The notes: a model not told the origin generated them from the sequence alone. Counted from the stretch's first letter, positions 53,618 through 62,794 are shown. The stretch: 64,000 bases of DNA from Acinetobacter venetianus RAG-1 = CIP 110063 (GCF_000368585.1 NZ_KB849558.1:362873-426872), one strand, 5' to 3'. Program-made: numbers and translations.

Positions 53618-56326
53618 ATGCAATTGCAACTCAAACATTTATCTGTATGTATTTTCACTATTATGCTTACTGCTTGTGGTGGAGGTGGTAATAGTGGTGG
53701 TTCGGAATCTTCAGGAGATAATACGATAGGGACAGGCAGTACAGAAAATCCTGCTCCGCCTGTAGCTGAGAAATATCCAGAGCCAACAAAGGATGTAATC
53801 GATGATAATGTTCTGGGCTTTTATGATTACGATAAATTAGGACAGCCACGCTCATTAAGAAATGATTTGAATGGTAGCTTTGCTGCGATGATTCAATTTG
53901 GTCAAAGTCATGTAGTTAATCCTAAGAATAATGAAAAAGATTACATGCCACGTTTAACAACGGATAAAGAGGCTTTATTGTTAGTCACACCATTGACTGA
54001 AATGGGGGATGTAAAGACCTTAATGGCTGAGATTTATCAGGGTAATCAATTACTGAGAACCGTTGAGTTAGAGGAGCCATCGCGTTTGGCTGCATCTGAT
54101 CAATCAAATAGCGATGGTCGACCTCCTGTAAGCTATTCAAAACGTGCTTGGAGTGCACCTTTGAATTGGGATGAGGTTAAGGCGGGTTTACATATTCGAG
54201 TTCTGGATCCATTAAATAATCGTACAGGCGATTTGACTGAGAATGATATTGATTTTGCTGCTCCAGGCGAATTAGTGCTGCAAAACATTCGATTAGGTTT
54301 ATTGACAGATCCGCCTAAATCAAATGGTCACTATATGCTGTTAGAACCAGCAAAAGCGGGAACAGATTATTTTCAGACGATTCCAGCTGCGCGAATGATT
54401 GTCACAAAATATGATGATTTAAAATTAGAAAAAGTGATGGTTGCAAGTGGTGTCATTTACGACACTGTGAGTGCAACCACTGGCGATGTTTACAGCGGAG
54501 ACATGCGTGAAAATACAGCTAAATCAACTTTTGGCGTCGGCATAAACTTAGCCAATTGGGGGATTACAAGTGCTTCTATGGCAAGTCAGGAGCAGCCACA
54601 ACTAACTCAAAGTGTTGTTGCTCATCATGCTCGTGGTAAATATAGCAATGGAGAGGCGACACATGGGTTAAGTGGTGGAAATGGAATGCTTACGTTGATT
54701 GATTCCATAGGTAATGAATTTAGCCATGAGATTGGTCATCACTATGGATTAGGGCACTATCCTGGTTCTGTGGGCAATAATATGTTTTGGGCTGCACATC
54801 ATGCAGATAGTGGCTGGGGATATATTGCATTTAGAAATAAAATGCGAGGCAATCTAAACTGGACGGCAACAAATTTAGGTGATGGCAGTAATGGTGTTCC
54901 AAACTTTTTAAACAAATATGCTTATGGTTGGGATGCAATGTCTGGTGGCGCAACAGCAAGTACCATCTCTAAATATACGCATTACACAGGTTATAGTACC
55001 TATTTAAAAATACAGCCAGCTTTTGATCGCTATGTATGGGATAAAAACTCGCCAACTGGTTATAAAAAGTGGAACGCGACCACAAGAGTAATGGAGGTTG
55101 CTCAGCCAAAAGTACCGAACTCTGGAAATGTTTGGTACAACAGTGCAGATGGTAATTATTTAAAACCAAGATTATTTGGTGTTCCTGTTTATACGATTCT
55201 CGGTGGATATGATCCTGTGAATCAGATTGGTTTAATTTATCCTGCTGCGAAAGGGAATTGGGGGAATGTATTTAATTTGCCTCAAGTTAATACTAATGCA
55301 ACTACGGCAAACTGTTGGCTCAATGTTCAGTTCGCATCAACTACACAAAATATTGCGCTTGCACCTCAGCGTATGAATAGCAATAGTAATGCCAATAAGT
55401 TCCATATCAATATTGCCCAAAGTGAAGCACCTCAACAAGTTAATTTGTATTGTCGAAAAGCCAATGAAAATGCAGTATTACTCTCTACAATGAGCATTCC
55501 TGCGAATAATACACCGATTGCACCATTTGTTGAGATTGGTGAGGAAGCTGGTTACTCTGCATTAAAAGAAATTGAGCTTCCAGTGCTTGAACAAGCGCTA
55601 GTTGCGAACAAAGCTAAACCAGTTGTTAGTCTTTCAACAGATGCTAAGTTGTTATTTGATTCTTACCAGAAATTTAAAAACCAGCTTTCATCTGATGCGC
55701 AAACTGAAATGAATCGTTATACGCAACAGCAAACGAAGCTTTATCGTTTGAACCGCTGGATGAATGTATATCGAACTGATCTGATGGATATGAATGTTGA
55801 TGCCTTGGATGCATTCCATACATTCCTAGATAAACTCGAATTAAAAAATGATTTTAATTTAGACTCGGCAGTGAGTTTGATGAATCGAACCAATTGTTTG
55901 AAAGCTGAGAGGCTTGAAAGTGGGCAGTTGAATGCATTTATTAGCGGTGCTACTGGATGTGTGGGGGATGACTCTGAAAAATGGGTTTATGATGCTCTAG
56001 GGAAAATACACAGTAAACAATACATTGATCATTGCTTGGCAACAACCTCCGGTAATGTAATTAATTTAATGCCTTGTGATAATAATCAAGTTAATCAAAT
56101 TTGGGTCACTGATGTAAGCGCTCAAGCGATTAAGCAATCGAATCAATGTTTTGATTTAGAAGGTGGTTATCTTACCAATAATAGAGCGCGTTTGATTCGT
56201 TATAGATGCACTGCTGGCGCGAACCAAAAATGGACGATACCATCTGTGAATAATAGCTTAATACTTTCAGGTTTAGCGACTAAGAACTTGGCGTTATCTT
56301 CTAAAGTATTCACAGTTAATTCATAA
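53618..56326 (+). CDS. M66 (StcE-like) lipoprotein metalloprotease with ricin-type lectin domain
   Basis: A 902-residue outer-membrane or secreted lipoprotein. Residues 1-20 end in the lipobox L-T-A-C, followed by a Gly/Ser-rich linker. The zinc site H-E-I-G-H-H-Y-G-L-G-H starts at residue 370, the extended H-E-x-x-H-x-x-G-x-x-H form, and with the downstream G-N-N-M-F-W fits family M66, whose members (StcE, SslE) cleave mucins. The last 150 residues have Q-x-W-type repeats (N-Q-I-W, N-Q-K-W) of a ricin B beta-trefoil. This suggests a glycoprotein-targeting protease. The ATG at 53618 is used; an in-frame GTG precedes it. The 190-nt upstream region is very AT-rich. Confidence 0.83.
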   Translation: MQLQLKHLSVCIFTIMLTACGGGGNSGGSESSGDNTIGTGSTENPAPPVAEKYPEPTKDVIDDNVLGFYDYDKLGQPRSLRNDLNGSFAAMIQFGQSHVVNPKNNEKDYMPRLTTDKEALLLVTPLTEMGDVKTLMAEIYQGNQLLRTVELEEPSRLAASDQSNSDGRPPVSYSKRAWSAPLNWDEVKAGLHIRVLDPLNNRTGDLTENDIDFAAPGELVLQNIRLGLLTDPPKSNGHYMLLEPAKAGTDYFQTIPAARMIVTKYDDLKLEKVMVASGVIYDTVSATTGDVYSGDMRENTAKSTFGVGINLANWGITSASMASQEQPQLTQSVVAHHARGKYSNGEATHGLSGGNGMLTLIDSIGNEFSHEIGHHYGLGHYPGSVGNNMFWAAHHADSGWGYIAFRNKMRGNLNWTATNLGDGSNGVPNFLNKYAYGWDAMSGGATASTISKYTHYTGYSTYLKIQPAFDRYVWDKNSPTGYKKWNATTRVMEVAQPKVPNSGNVWYNSADGNYLKPRLFGVPVYTILGGYDPVNQIGLIYPAAKGNWGNVFNLPQVNTNATTANCWLNVQFASTTQNIALAPQRMNSNSNANKFHINIAQSEAPQQVNLYCRKANENAVLLSTMSIPANNTPIAPFVEIGEEAGYSALKEIELPVLEQALVANKAKPVVSLSTDAKLLFDSYQKFKNQLSSDAQTEMNRYTQQQTKLYRLNRWMNVYRTDLMDMNVDALDAFHTFLDKLELKNDFNLDSAVSLMNRTNCLKAERLESGQLNAFISGATGCVGDDSEKWVYDALGKIHSKQYIDHCLATTSGNVINLMPCDNNQVNQIWVTDVSAQAIKQSNQCFDLEGGYLTNNRARLIRYRCTAGANQKWTIPSVNNSLILSGLATKNLALSSKVFTVNS

Positions 56327-56340
56327 AACTCAAAAGGGAG

Positions 56341-56363
56341 GAGGTAAACAATTTACCTCTTTC
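56341..56363 (+). terminator. Terminator of the metalloprotease gene
   Basis: GAGGTAAA (56341-56348) pairs perfectly with TTTACCTC (56352-56359) over a 3-nt loop, then TTTCT. Confidence 0.7.
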
Positions 56364-56394
56364 TAATTTTTGTAATACGAAAAACTGTAGACAA

Positions 56395-56422
56395 TAAAAA
56401 AGCCCGAAAATCGGGCTTTTTT
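56395..56422. terminator. Terminator of rpsT
   Basis: AAAAAAGCCCGA pairs with TCGGGCTTTTTT. Read on the minus strand it follows the rpsT stop by 13 nt; the T tract on the plus strand makes it bidirectional. Confidence 0.92.
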
Positions 56423-56434
56423 ATTTGCTTCAAA

Positions 56435-56701
56435 TTAGTTAGCTAACGCTTTAACTTGAGCATTTAAGCGGCTCTTATGACGAGCAGCTTTATTTTTGTG
56501 GATGATGCCTTTATCAGCCATACGGTCGATTACAGGTACAGCTGTTTTGTAAGCTTCTGAAGCAGCAGCATAATCACCAGCAGCGATCGCATTTACTGTA
56601 CGTTTAAGGTAAGTACGAACCATAGAACGCAAGCTTGCGTTGTGTTTACGTGCTTTAACGTTTTGACGAGCACGTTTTTTAGCTTGAGCAGAGTTTGCCA
56701 C
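56435..56701 (-). CDS. rpsT: 30S ribosomal protein S20
   Basis: An 88-residue basic helical protein that matches S20: [12 protein letters not shown] at the start and [13 protein letters not shown] near the end. It binds 16S rRNA. The start is GTG 56701 with AAGGAG 7 nt upstream; non-ATG starts are common for rpsT and relate to its autoregulation. Confidence 0.97.
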   Translation of the reverse strand: MANSAQAKKRARQNVKARKHNASLRSMVRTYLKRTVNAIAAGDYAAASEAYKTAVPVIDRMADKGIIHKNKAARHKSRLNAQVKALAN

Positions 56702-56912
56702 TCGTGCACTCCTTGAAAATAAGTTGGTCTGGGCGGGCTGAAGTTAAAACCAAAAATATTGGCAACATTCACCAGCCCGTAAACAAGTGCCATATTTTGA
56801 TGAAACTAAGCATCGAAGTCAAGCCTTGTAATGTTTATAAGTGCATTTAACAGGTGATTATGTTGCAAGAAAACGTTACATTAAGCCTAGTTATAACTTG
56901 GATGAAATAAAA

Positions 56913-57578
56913 ATGAAAACAGGTGATAAAAAAGCGATTGTAATAGGTGCTACAGGGTTGGTTGGACAAGCTTTAATAGAACAATTGCAACAGTCTGAGG
57001 AATTCAGTGCGATAACTGCTGTGGTACGTAAAAAGTCTGATGCATTAGATACTTATAATAAAGTTACTCAATTTGTCTTAGAAGATTTTTTGTTATTAAA
57101 TGATGAAGACGTGAATGCATATACGCATGCTTTTAGCTGTTTAGGTAGCACAATTAAACAAGCAGGTTCAAAAGAAGCATTCTATGCAATTGACTATGAA
57201 ATGAATGCTCATTTTGCTGATTTACTTCAAGATAAAGATGTTCACTTATTGGTCGTTAGTGCTTTGGGAGCGAGTGCAAATTCACCAATTTTCTATAATA
57301 AAGTTAAAGGTGAATTAGAAAATTACCTCAGAAGTTTATCTTTATATAAATTGTCAATCTTTCAACCATCATTATTGATTGGTAAGCGAAGTGATGTGCG
57401 TTTTCTGGAAGATATGGCACAAACTGCATTTAAGCTTGTAGAGCAAGCATGGACTAAGCCGTTTAAATATAAGCCTGTAACCGCAGAGCAATTGGCGCAT
57501 ACTATGCTGGTTGCAGCCCAAACACAAACTGCCGCATTTAAACTGTTTGATAATTTAATGATACAACAAACTCGATAA
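56913..57578 (+). CDS. NAD(P)-binding Rossmann protein (HTATIP2/YwnB-like)
   Basis: A 221-residue atypical short-chain dehydrogenase. The nucleotide loop A-I-V-I-G-A-T-G-L-V-G-Q-A-L is at about residues 7-20; later F-S-C-L-G-S-T and V-V-S-A-L-G-A give the family strands, and F-Q-P-S-L-L-I-G-K-R is the typical C-terminal block. Function is not known; related proteins bind NADPH as redox sensors. The ATG at 56913 is preferred over the longer frame from 56841. It precedes rraA by 12 nt, so the three genes to 58901 are probably one operon. Confidence 0.83.
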   Translation: MKTGDKKAIVIGATGLVGQALIEQLQQSEEFSAITAVVRKKSDALDTYNKVTQFVLEDFLLLNDEDVNAYTHAFSCLGSTIKQAGSKEAFYAIDYEMNAHFADLLQDKDVHLLVVSALGASANSPIFYNKVKGELENYLRSLSLYKLSIFQPSLLIGKRSDVRFLEDMAQTAFKLVEQAWTKPFKYKPVTAEQLAHTMLVAAQTQTAAFKLFDNLMIQQTR

Positions 57579-57590
57579 TGGAGAAGCTCA

Positions 57591-58103
57591 GTGACAACAG
57601 TATCTTTCGTAACTTGTGATTTGTTAGATGACAACCCTGAAAAAGATTTACAAGTCGTAACACCATGCTTAGATGGGAAATTCTTCAAGAGTTATGGTGC
57701 TCGTAAAACTTTTGGTGGCCAAATTGTGACTGTAAAGTGCTTTGAAGATAATTCTCGTGTTAAAGAATTATTGGCAACTGATGGAACAGGTAAGGTACTT
57801 GTTGTTGATGGTGGTGCTTCCATGCGTTGTGCATTGATGGGAGACATGATTGCAGAATCAGCAGTGAAAAATCACTGGAATGGTGTTGTGATCTATGGTT
57901 GTGTGCGTGATGTAGATGCGATTGCGGAACTAGATTTAGGTGTACATGCATTGGCTGCAATTCCACAAAAAAGTAATCGTAAAGGCATAGGTGAAGTTGA
58001 TATCACATTGTATTTTGGTGGTGTGACAATCAGTTCTGGTGATTATATCTATGCAGATAATAACGGAATTGTGATTGCGAAAGAAAAATTAGTCGACTGC
58101 TAA
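57591..58103 (+). CDS. rraA: RraA-family protein
   Basis: A 170-residue member of the RraA family. G-G-A-S-M-R-C-A-L-M-G-D near residues 72-83 and the V-V-I-Y-G-C-V-R-D loop near 100-108 are signature blocks. Some members inhibit RNase E, others are class II 4-hydroxy-4-methyl-2-oxoglutarate/oxaloacetate aldolases; the R-D metal motif is kept, so either activity is possible. Start is GTG 57591, in a tight operon. Confidence 0.9.
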   Translation: MTTVSFVTCDLLDDNPEKDLQVVTPCLDGKFFKSYGARKTFGGQIVTVKCFEDNSRVKELLATDGTGKVLVVDGGASMRCALMGDMIAESAVKNHWNGVVIYGCVRDVDAIAELDLGVHALAAIPQKSNRKGIGEVDITLYFGGVTISSGDYIYADNNGIVIAKEKLVDC

Positions 58104-58115
58104 AGGGTTAGCGAT

Positions 58116-58901
58116 ATGCTGAAAATGGTGAATCATCAATTTAAAGTTTTACAATCTGTGGTTGCGAGTATCATTGAGGGTGGGCGAGGTGTATCAGGTA
58201 CGCCTTTTCCTCAACAACCAACAAAACCTTTAAAGCTTTATGAATTTGAAGGTTCGCCATTCTGCCGTCGAGTTCGAGAAGTAGTGACCTTATTGAACTT
58301 AGATGTGGAGATTTATCCATGTCCTAAAGGCGGTCAGAAATATCGACAAATTGTAAAGAGCAAAGGTGGAAAAAGACAATTTCCATTTTTAATTGATGAA
58401 AATACAGGTGATCAACTTTATGAATCACAAGATATTATTCATCATTTATTTAAACATTATGGTAAAACAGGGCAGACCCCTAAGAAATACAGCCATTATC
58501 CTAAATTACCTTATGTTTCGACCTTGGCTTCAGTTGCGAATGCAGCACGTGGTGTATGGATCAATAAGAAAATTATTGATCGAGCAGCACCAGAGCAACT
58601 GTTAGAGCTGTGGAGCTTTGAAGCGAGTCCTTATACGCGTTTAGTGCGTGAAGCTTTATGTGAATTAGAAATTCCATATGTTCTGCATAATGTGCCTAAG
58701 GAGCGTTGGCAAGATATGGGGCCAGCCATTCTACGCTTAAAACCAGGTAAATATATTCCATTACCGAATGGTAAGCGTGAAAAGGTTGTTGAAATTATGG
58801 GGCGTGATATTCAAGTTCCGTTTTTAATTGATCCAAACACAGGCGTGAAGATGTTTGAGTCGGCTAAGATTGTTGATTATTTGAAAAAACAATATGGTTA
58901 A
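58116..58901 (+). CDS. Protein with two tandem GST-N (glutaredoxin-like) domains
   Basis: A 261-residue protein built from an internal duplication of the thioredoxin-like GST N-terminal domain. Copy 1 (about 38-120) has L-Y-E-F-E-G-S-P-F-C-R-R-V-R-E and Y-E-S-Q-D-I-I-H-H-L. Copy 2 (about 165-261) has L-W-S-F-E-A-S-P-Y-T-R-L-V-R-E and F-E-S-A-K-I-V-D-Y-L. Only copy 1 keeps a Cys at the active-site position (S-P-F-C versus S-P-Y-T), and there is no GST C-terminal helical domain. It is probably a thiol redox or glutathione-binding protein. Last gene before a strong terminator. Confidence 0.83.
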   Translation: MLKMVNHQFKVLQSVVASIIEGGRGVSGTPFPQQPTKPLKLYEFEGSPFCRRVREVVTLLNLDVEIYPCPKGGQKYRQIVKSKGGKRQFPFLIDENTGDQLYESQDIIHHLFKHYGKTGQTPKKYSHYPKLPYVSTLASVANAARGVWINKKIIDRAAPEQLLELWSFEASPYTRLVREALCELEIPYVLHNVPKERWQDMGPAILRLKPGKYIPLPNGKREKVVEIMGRDIQVPFLIDPNTGVKMFESAKIVDYLKKQYG

Positions 58902-58910
58902 CCTGATTTA

Positions 58911-58938
58911 AAAAAGCATCCGTTAAGGGTGCTTTTTT
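58911..58938 (+). terminator. Terminator of the rraA operon
   Basis: AAAAAGCATCC pairs with GGGTGCTTTTTT (G-U allowed) around GTTAA. Confidence 0.9.
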
Positions 58939-59026
58939 ATTCCTGATTGATTGTTAGCTTGCATCAATGGGTACTTTATCGTTTTAATAAGCAAGTCATC
59001 AAAGCAAAGCTGTATAGATAGATCAT

Positions 59027-59377
59027 ATGTTAAGCCAACTAACTAACTTATTCAAAAGTTCAAAGGAAACACCTGAACAGCTATTCCTTAAAGAAAATGA
59101 CTTGGTTTTTGATAGTCGTGGTGCAATTTATAAAGGCATCGTTTTGAATGAGTTGGGATTCCGTCTGGAATATTTCTCAAACCGAAAGTTAGATCGATTT
59201 GACGATCTTGAAAAGCTATTTCGGATTGCACCGCAAATTAATGAAAAGATCGATCTAGAAATACACTCACAGCGTTTTGTTGAGCGGTTGGGGAATACAG
59301 AAGAAAATCTTAAACAGTTGAAGCAAGCGATTAAAGTTTTAAATGATTATTATGTGAAGTTTAAAAGAGCTAGATAG
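59027..59377 (+). CDS. Small protein of unknown function
   Basis: A 116-residue, charged, soluble protein I do not recognise. It lacks a signal peptide or membrane segment. The middle reads R-G-A-I-Y-K-G-I-V-L-N-E-L-G-F-R-L-E-Y-F, a likely beta-sheet stretch, and the C-terminal 45 residues (E-E-N-L-K-Q-L-K-Q-A-I-K) look helical. The ATG at 59027 is in good codon context but without a strong ribosome site. It stands alone between the rraA operon terminator and the structured block at 59414. Confidence 0.6.
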   Translation: MLSQLTNLFKSSKETPEQLFLKENDLVFDSRGAIYKGIVLNELGFRLEYFSNRKLDRFDDLEKLFRIAPQINEKIDLEIHSQRFVERLGNTEENLKQLKQAIKVLNDYYVKFKRAR

Positions 59378-59413
59378 TTTGGTTTCAACCCTGAATTAAT
59401 AAATATATTTTCA

Positions 59414-59540
59414 TAGTTACGATAACTAGATAGGCTGTCTTTACCTTTACTTTTCAGAGATGAAAAGTAACCAAAATCTTTTGTTGGACTGACGGTACAT
59501 CCTTGTTACCGCAGTCCAACAAGGCGGCGCCCATGCCGCC
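59414..59540. repeat. Chain of four perfect stem-loops (non-coding structured element)
   Basis: Four dyads follow each other: TAGTTA/TAACTA (59414-59428, 3-nt loop); TTACTTTTCA/TGAAAAGTAA (59447-59470, 4-nt loop); TTGTTGGACT/AGTCCAACAA (59481-59522) with a nested CGGTA/TACCG (59493-59511); and GGCGGC/GCCGCC (59523-59540). The GC-rich 3' half differs from the AT-rich surroundings. No open frame explains it. It looks, from memory, like a dispersed Acinetobacter intergenic repeat, but could also be a small RNA. Confidence 0.6.
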
Positions 59541-59600
59541 AACCATGATAGTAAATGATGGTTTAAATTTAGAAGGGTGAATTTTTTTAACTCAGAATAT

Positions 59601-59632
59601 AAAAAAGGGACTAAATCCAAAGATTTAATCCC
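59601..59632 (-). terminator. Terminator of the thiolase gene
   Basis: GGGACTAAATC (59607-59617) pairs with GATTTAATCCC (59622-59632), one mismatch. Read on the minus strand it is followed by T6, 20 nt after the stop. Confidence 0.82.
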
Positions 59633-59651
59633 TCTTGAGTCTAGCTAGTAA

Positions 59652-61178
59652 TTATTTTTCAATAATTGCTGTTACGCCTTGACCGCCAGCAGCACAGATC
59701 GAAACTAAGATACGACCTGAACCTTTTTGGTTTAAGATTTTTGCAGCAGTCGCGATGATACGACCACCAGTAGCAGCGAATGGGTGACCCGCAGCTAAAG
59801 AAGAACCTTTAACGTTTAATTTGCTACGATCAATTGAACCTAAAGGTGCATCTAAACCTAAACGCTCTTTACAGAATTTCTCATCTTCCCAAGCTTTCAA
59901 TGTAGAAAGAACTTGTGATGCAAATGCTTCGTGAATTTCGTAGTAGTCAAAATCTTGAAGTTTAAGACCAGCGCGTTCAAGCATACGTGGAACTGCATAA
60001 GCAGGCGCCATCAATAAGCCTTCTTTCTTGCCAACGAAATCAACAGCAGCAGTTTCAGAGAACGTTAAGTAAGCAAGGACTTCGTGACCATTTGCTTTAG
60101 CCCATTCTTCAGAAGCTAAAAGCACGCATGAAGCACCATCAGTAAGAGGAGTAGAGTTACCCGCTGTCATTGTTGCAGCTTCGCCTTTACCAAATACTGG
60201 TTTTAACTTCGCTAATTTCTCAGCAGTTGAGTCAGCACGTAAGTTGTTGTCACGGCTTAAACCTAAGAATGGTGTAATTAAATCATCGAAGAAACCTTCT
60301 TCGTATGCTTTTGCCATTTTTTGGTGAGAAGAGGCAGCTAAAGCGTCTTGATCTTCACGAGCAATACCCCATTCAAGCGCAGTGATTGCTTGATGGTCAC
60401 CCATAGATAAACCAGTACGTGGTTCACCATTTTTAGGTGCATCCATAAGATCTTTAACATTGATCTTAGAAAGTGCTTTTAAACGGTCTTTACCAGTTTT
60501 AGCGATGTTAAGCTCAAGTAAAGCTTTACGTAAACCATCACCAAACGCGATAGGCGCGTCAGAAGTCGTATCTACACCACCTGCGATACCTACTTCGATT
60601 TGACCTAATGCAATTTTGTTTGCAACTTGGAATGCTGCTTGTAAACCAGTACCACAAGCTTGTTGAAGATCACAAGCTGGAGTTTCTGGAGCAAGTTGAG
60701 TATTCAATACACATTCACGAGTCATATTGAAATCACGACTGTGCTTTAATACTGCACCAGCAACAACTTCACCTAAGCGTTGACCTTGTAGGTTGAAGCG
60801 CTCAACCAAACCATTCAATGCAGCAGTAAACATATCGATGTTTGAAGCTGTAAAATAAGCGCCGTTTGAACGAGCAAATGGAATACGGTTACCGCCGATA
60901 ATGGCAACACGGCGAACAGTGTTTTGGCTCATGGTTTTATCCTGTTGAACAGAAGGTTTGGTTGTTTTAGCTGGCGCTGCTTTTGTAGATGTAGAAGAAG
61001 CAGTGCTTTTCGGACTACGAGTAGTAGCACGCGTACGAGTCGTTTTAGGTGTCGTGCTTGCTGCTTTAGAGGTCGTGCCAGCAGTTTTACGTGTAGTAGA
61101 AGCTGCTTTTGATGTATTTGACACATTTTCTTCAGCAGAATTCTCGACTGCTGGATTTTCTTGAGTTGTTTTGCTCAT
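59652..61178 (-). CDS. Acetyl-CoA acetyltransferase (thiolase) with Ala/Thr/Lys-rich N-terminal extension
   Basis: The core (about 426 residues from M-S-Q-N-T-V at 60932) is a complete FadI-like thiolase: nucleophile Cys in Q-Q-A-C-G-T-G, I-H-E-A-F-A, A-G-H-P-F-A-A-T-G and acid/base Cys in I-C-A-A-G-G-Q-G. It would join or cleave 3-ketoacyl-CoA. In front is an 82-residue, lysine/threonine/alanine-rich stretch (T-S-K-A-A-S-T-T-like repeats) resembling histone H1-type or PHA-regulator tails. Both ATG 61178 (GGAAAAG upstream) and ATG 60932 (AGGA 7 nt upstream) have ribosome sites, so two isoforms are possible. It is divergent from fabG. Confidence 0.88.
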   Translation of the reverse strand: MSKTTQENPAVENSAEENVSNTSKAASTTRKTAGTTSKAASTTPKTTRTRATTRSPKSTASSTSTKAAPAKTTKPSVQQDKTMSQNTVRRVAIIGGNRIPFARSNGAYFTASNIDMFTAALNGLVERFNLQGQRLGEVVAGAVLKHSRDFNMTRECVLNTQLAPETPACDLQQACGTGLQAAFQVANKIALGQIEVGIAGGVDTTSDAPIAFGDGLRKALLELNIAKTGKDRLKALSKINVKDLMDAPKNGEPRTGLSMGDHQAITALEWGIAREDQDALAASSHQKMAKAYEEGFFDDLITPFLGLSRDNNLRADSTAEKLAKLKPVFGKGEAATMTAGNSTPLTDGASCVLLASEEWAKANGHEVLAYLTFSETAAVDFVGKKEGLLMAPAYAVPRMLERAGLKLQDFDYYEIHEAFASQVLSTLKAWEDEKFCKERLGLDAPLGSIDRSKLNVKGSSLAAGHPFAATGGRIIATAAKILNQKGSGRILVSICAAGGQGVTAIIEK

Positions 61179-61402
61179 AAGGCTTTTCCAAGCATAATTG
61201 CGATATTCTTGTGACAACAATACCATATTTACAATACTGCTGTATTGACTAGAATGACGCTGTAGACCACATTCAGGTCAAGACATCAGAACATGAACTC
61301 AAGTATGATTTATGACGAGTCAATCAAACATTGATTTCATGTAATTTGATTAACATGATGCATGTGTTTGTAAAAAATTCATTTGTATGAGAGATAATAA
61401 TC

Positions 61403-62794
61403 ATGACCGATCAATACCAAGCATTTACACAATCGCCTTTGGGTAAATTTGTTGTAAAAAATTTAGGTTTACCATCGCCAGTAACGTTAGATCGTTTTGA
61501 AAGTGCTCAACCTGTTGTGAATGGTGCAGTATTGCTTGGCGCAGCGCCTTCAAGCACGATTTCTGCTGCTATTGCTCAGGTTCTTAGCAATATCCATGCA
61601 GATAGTTATGTGGGTAATAATGTTGAATTACAACAAACTGCGGCGAAAGTTGGTTTAAATCTTCGTCCTTTAAATGCAGATGATAAAGAGTCTAAGTTTA
61701 AAGCAGTTGTATTTGATGCTTCTGGTATTCAAGATTCAGAACAACTTAAAGAGTTGTATAACTTCTTTAACCCAATTGCTCGCCAGATTTCTAGTTCTGG
61801 TCGTGTAATTGTAATTGGTACAACGCCTGAAACTGCAAAGACAGTGAAGCAAGCGATTGCTCAACGTGCGCTTGAAGGTTTCATCAAATCAGTTGGCAAA
61901 GAGTTCAAAAAGGGCATCACTGCTCAAGTTGTTTATGTAGACCAAGGTGCAGAAGCAAACCTTGAATCTACGTTACGTTTCTTAATTTCTCCACGTTCTG
62001 CTTATGTTTCAGGTCAAGTGGTTCGTGTTTCTAAAGCTGATGTTGTTGATCTGGACTGGGCGAAGCCACTTGCAGGTAAGACTGCATTAGTGACTGGTGC
62101 AAGCCGTGGTATTGGTGAAGCAATTGCAAACGTACTTGCTCGTGACGGCGCACACGTAATTTGCTTGGATGTACCACAACAGCAAGCTGATCTTGAGCGT
62201 GTTGCAGGTTCGATCGGTGGTTCTGTATTGGCAATTGATATTACAGCTGCGGATGCTGGCGAGAAAATTAAAACTGCTGCTGCAAAACAAGGTGGTTTAG
62301 ACGTTATTGTTCATAATGCTGGTATTACTCGTGACAAAACTTTGGCAAACATGAAGCCAGAGCTTTGGGACTTAGTTATTAACATTAATTTATCTGCAAT
62401 CGAACGCGTTAACGATTACTTACTATCAAATGATGGTTTAAATGCAAATGGTCGTATCGTTTGTGTATCATCAATCAGTGGTATCGCTGGTAACTTAGGT
62501 CAAACAAACTACGCTGTTTCTAAAGCAGGTGTTATTGGCTTAGTGAAATTTACTGCGCCTACATTGAAAAACGGTATTACGATTAATGCTGTTGCGCCTG
62601 GTTTCATTGAAACTCAAATGACTGCTGCGATTCCTTTTGCGATTCGTGAAGCTGGTCGTCGTATGAACTCAATGAACCAAGGTGGTTTACCTGTAGATGT
62701 TGCAGAAGCAATTGCTTGGTATGCATCTACTGGTTCAACAGGTGTAACAGGTAACGTTGTTCGTGTATGTGGTCAAAGCTTATTAGGTGCGTAA
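61403..62794 (+). CDS. Two-domain (high-molecular-weight) 3-oxoacyl-ACP/CoA reductase
   Basis: A 463-residue FabG4-type SDR. The first 210 residues are a degenerate Rossmann domain. The second is a full short-chain dehydrogenase: V-T-G-A-S-R-G-I-G near 233-241, H-N-A-G-I, catalytic Ser in S-S-I-S-G, and the N-Y-A-V-S-K Tyr/Lys pair. Members reduce 3-ketoacyl-CoA or -ACP with NADH. With the divergent thiolase and the MaoC gene downstream it forms a chain-elongation or beta-oxidation-like set. Confidence 0.9.
   Translation: MTDQYQAFTQSPLGKFVVKNLGLPSPVTLDRFESAQPVVNGAVLLGAAPSSTISAAIAQVLSNIHADSYVGNNVELQQTAAKVGLNLRPLNADDKESKFKAVVFDASGIQDSEQLKELYNFFNPIARQISSSGRVIVIGTTPETAKTVKQAIAQRALEGFIKSVGKEFKKGITAQVVYVDQGAEANLESTLRFLISPRSAYVSGQVVRVSKADVVDLDWAKPLAGKTALVTGASRGIGEAIANVLARDGAHVICLDVPQQQADLERVAGSIGGSVLAIDITAADAGEKIKTAAAKQGGLDVIVHNAGITRDKTLANMKPELWDLVININLSAIERVNDYLLSNDGLNANGRIVCVSSISGIAGNLGQTNYAVSKAGVIGLVKFTAPTLKNGITINAVAPGFIETQMTAAIPFAIREAGRRMNSMNQGGLPVDVAEAIAWYASTGSTGVTGNVVRVCGQSLLGA

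Noticed and set aside
60924..61164. Cys/Arg-rich and Val/Ala-rich frames opposite the thiolase extension
   Set aside because: They arise from the repetitive codons of the extension read in other frames and have no independent support.
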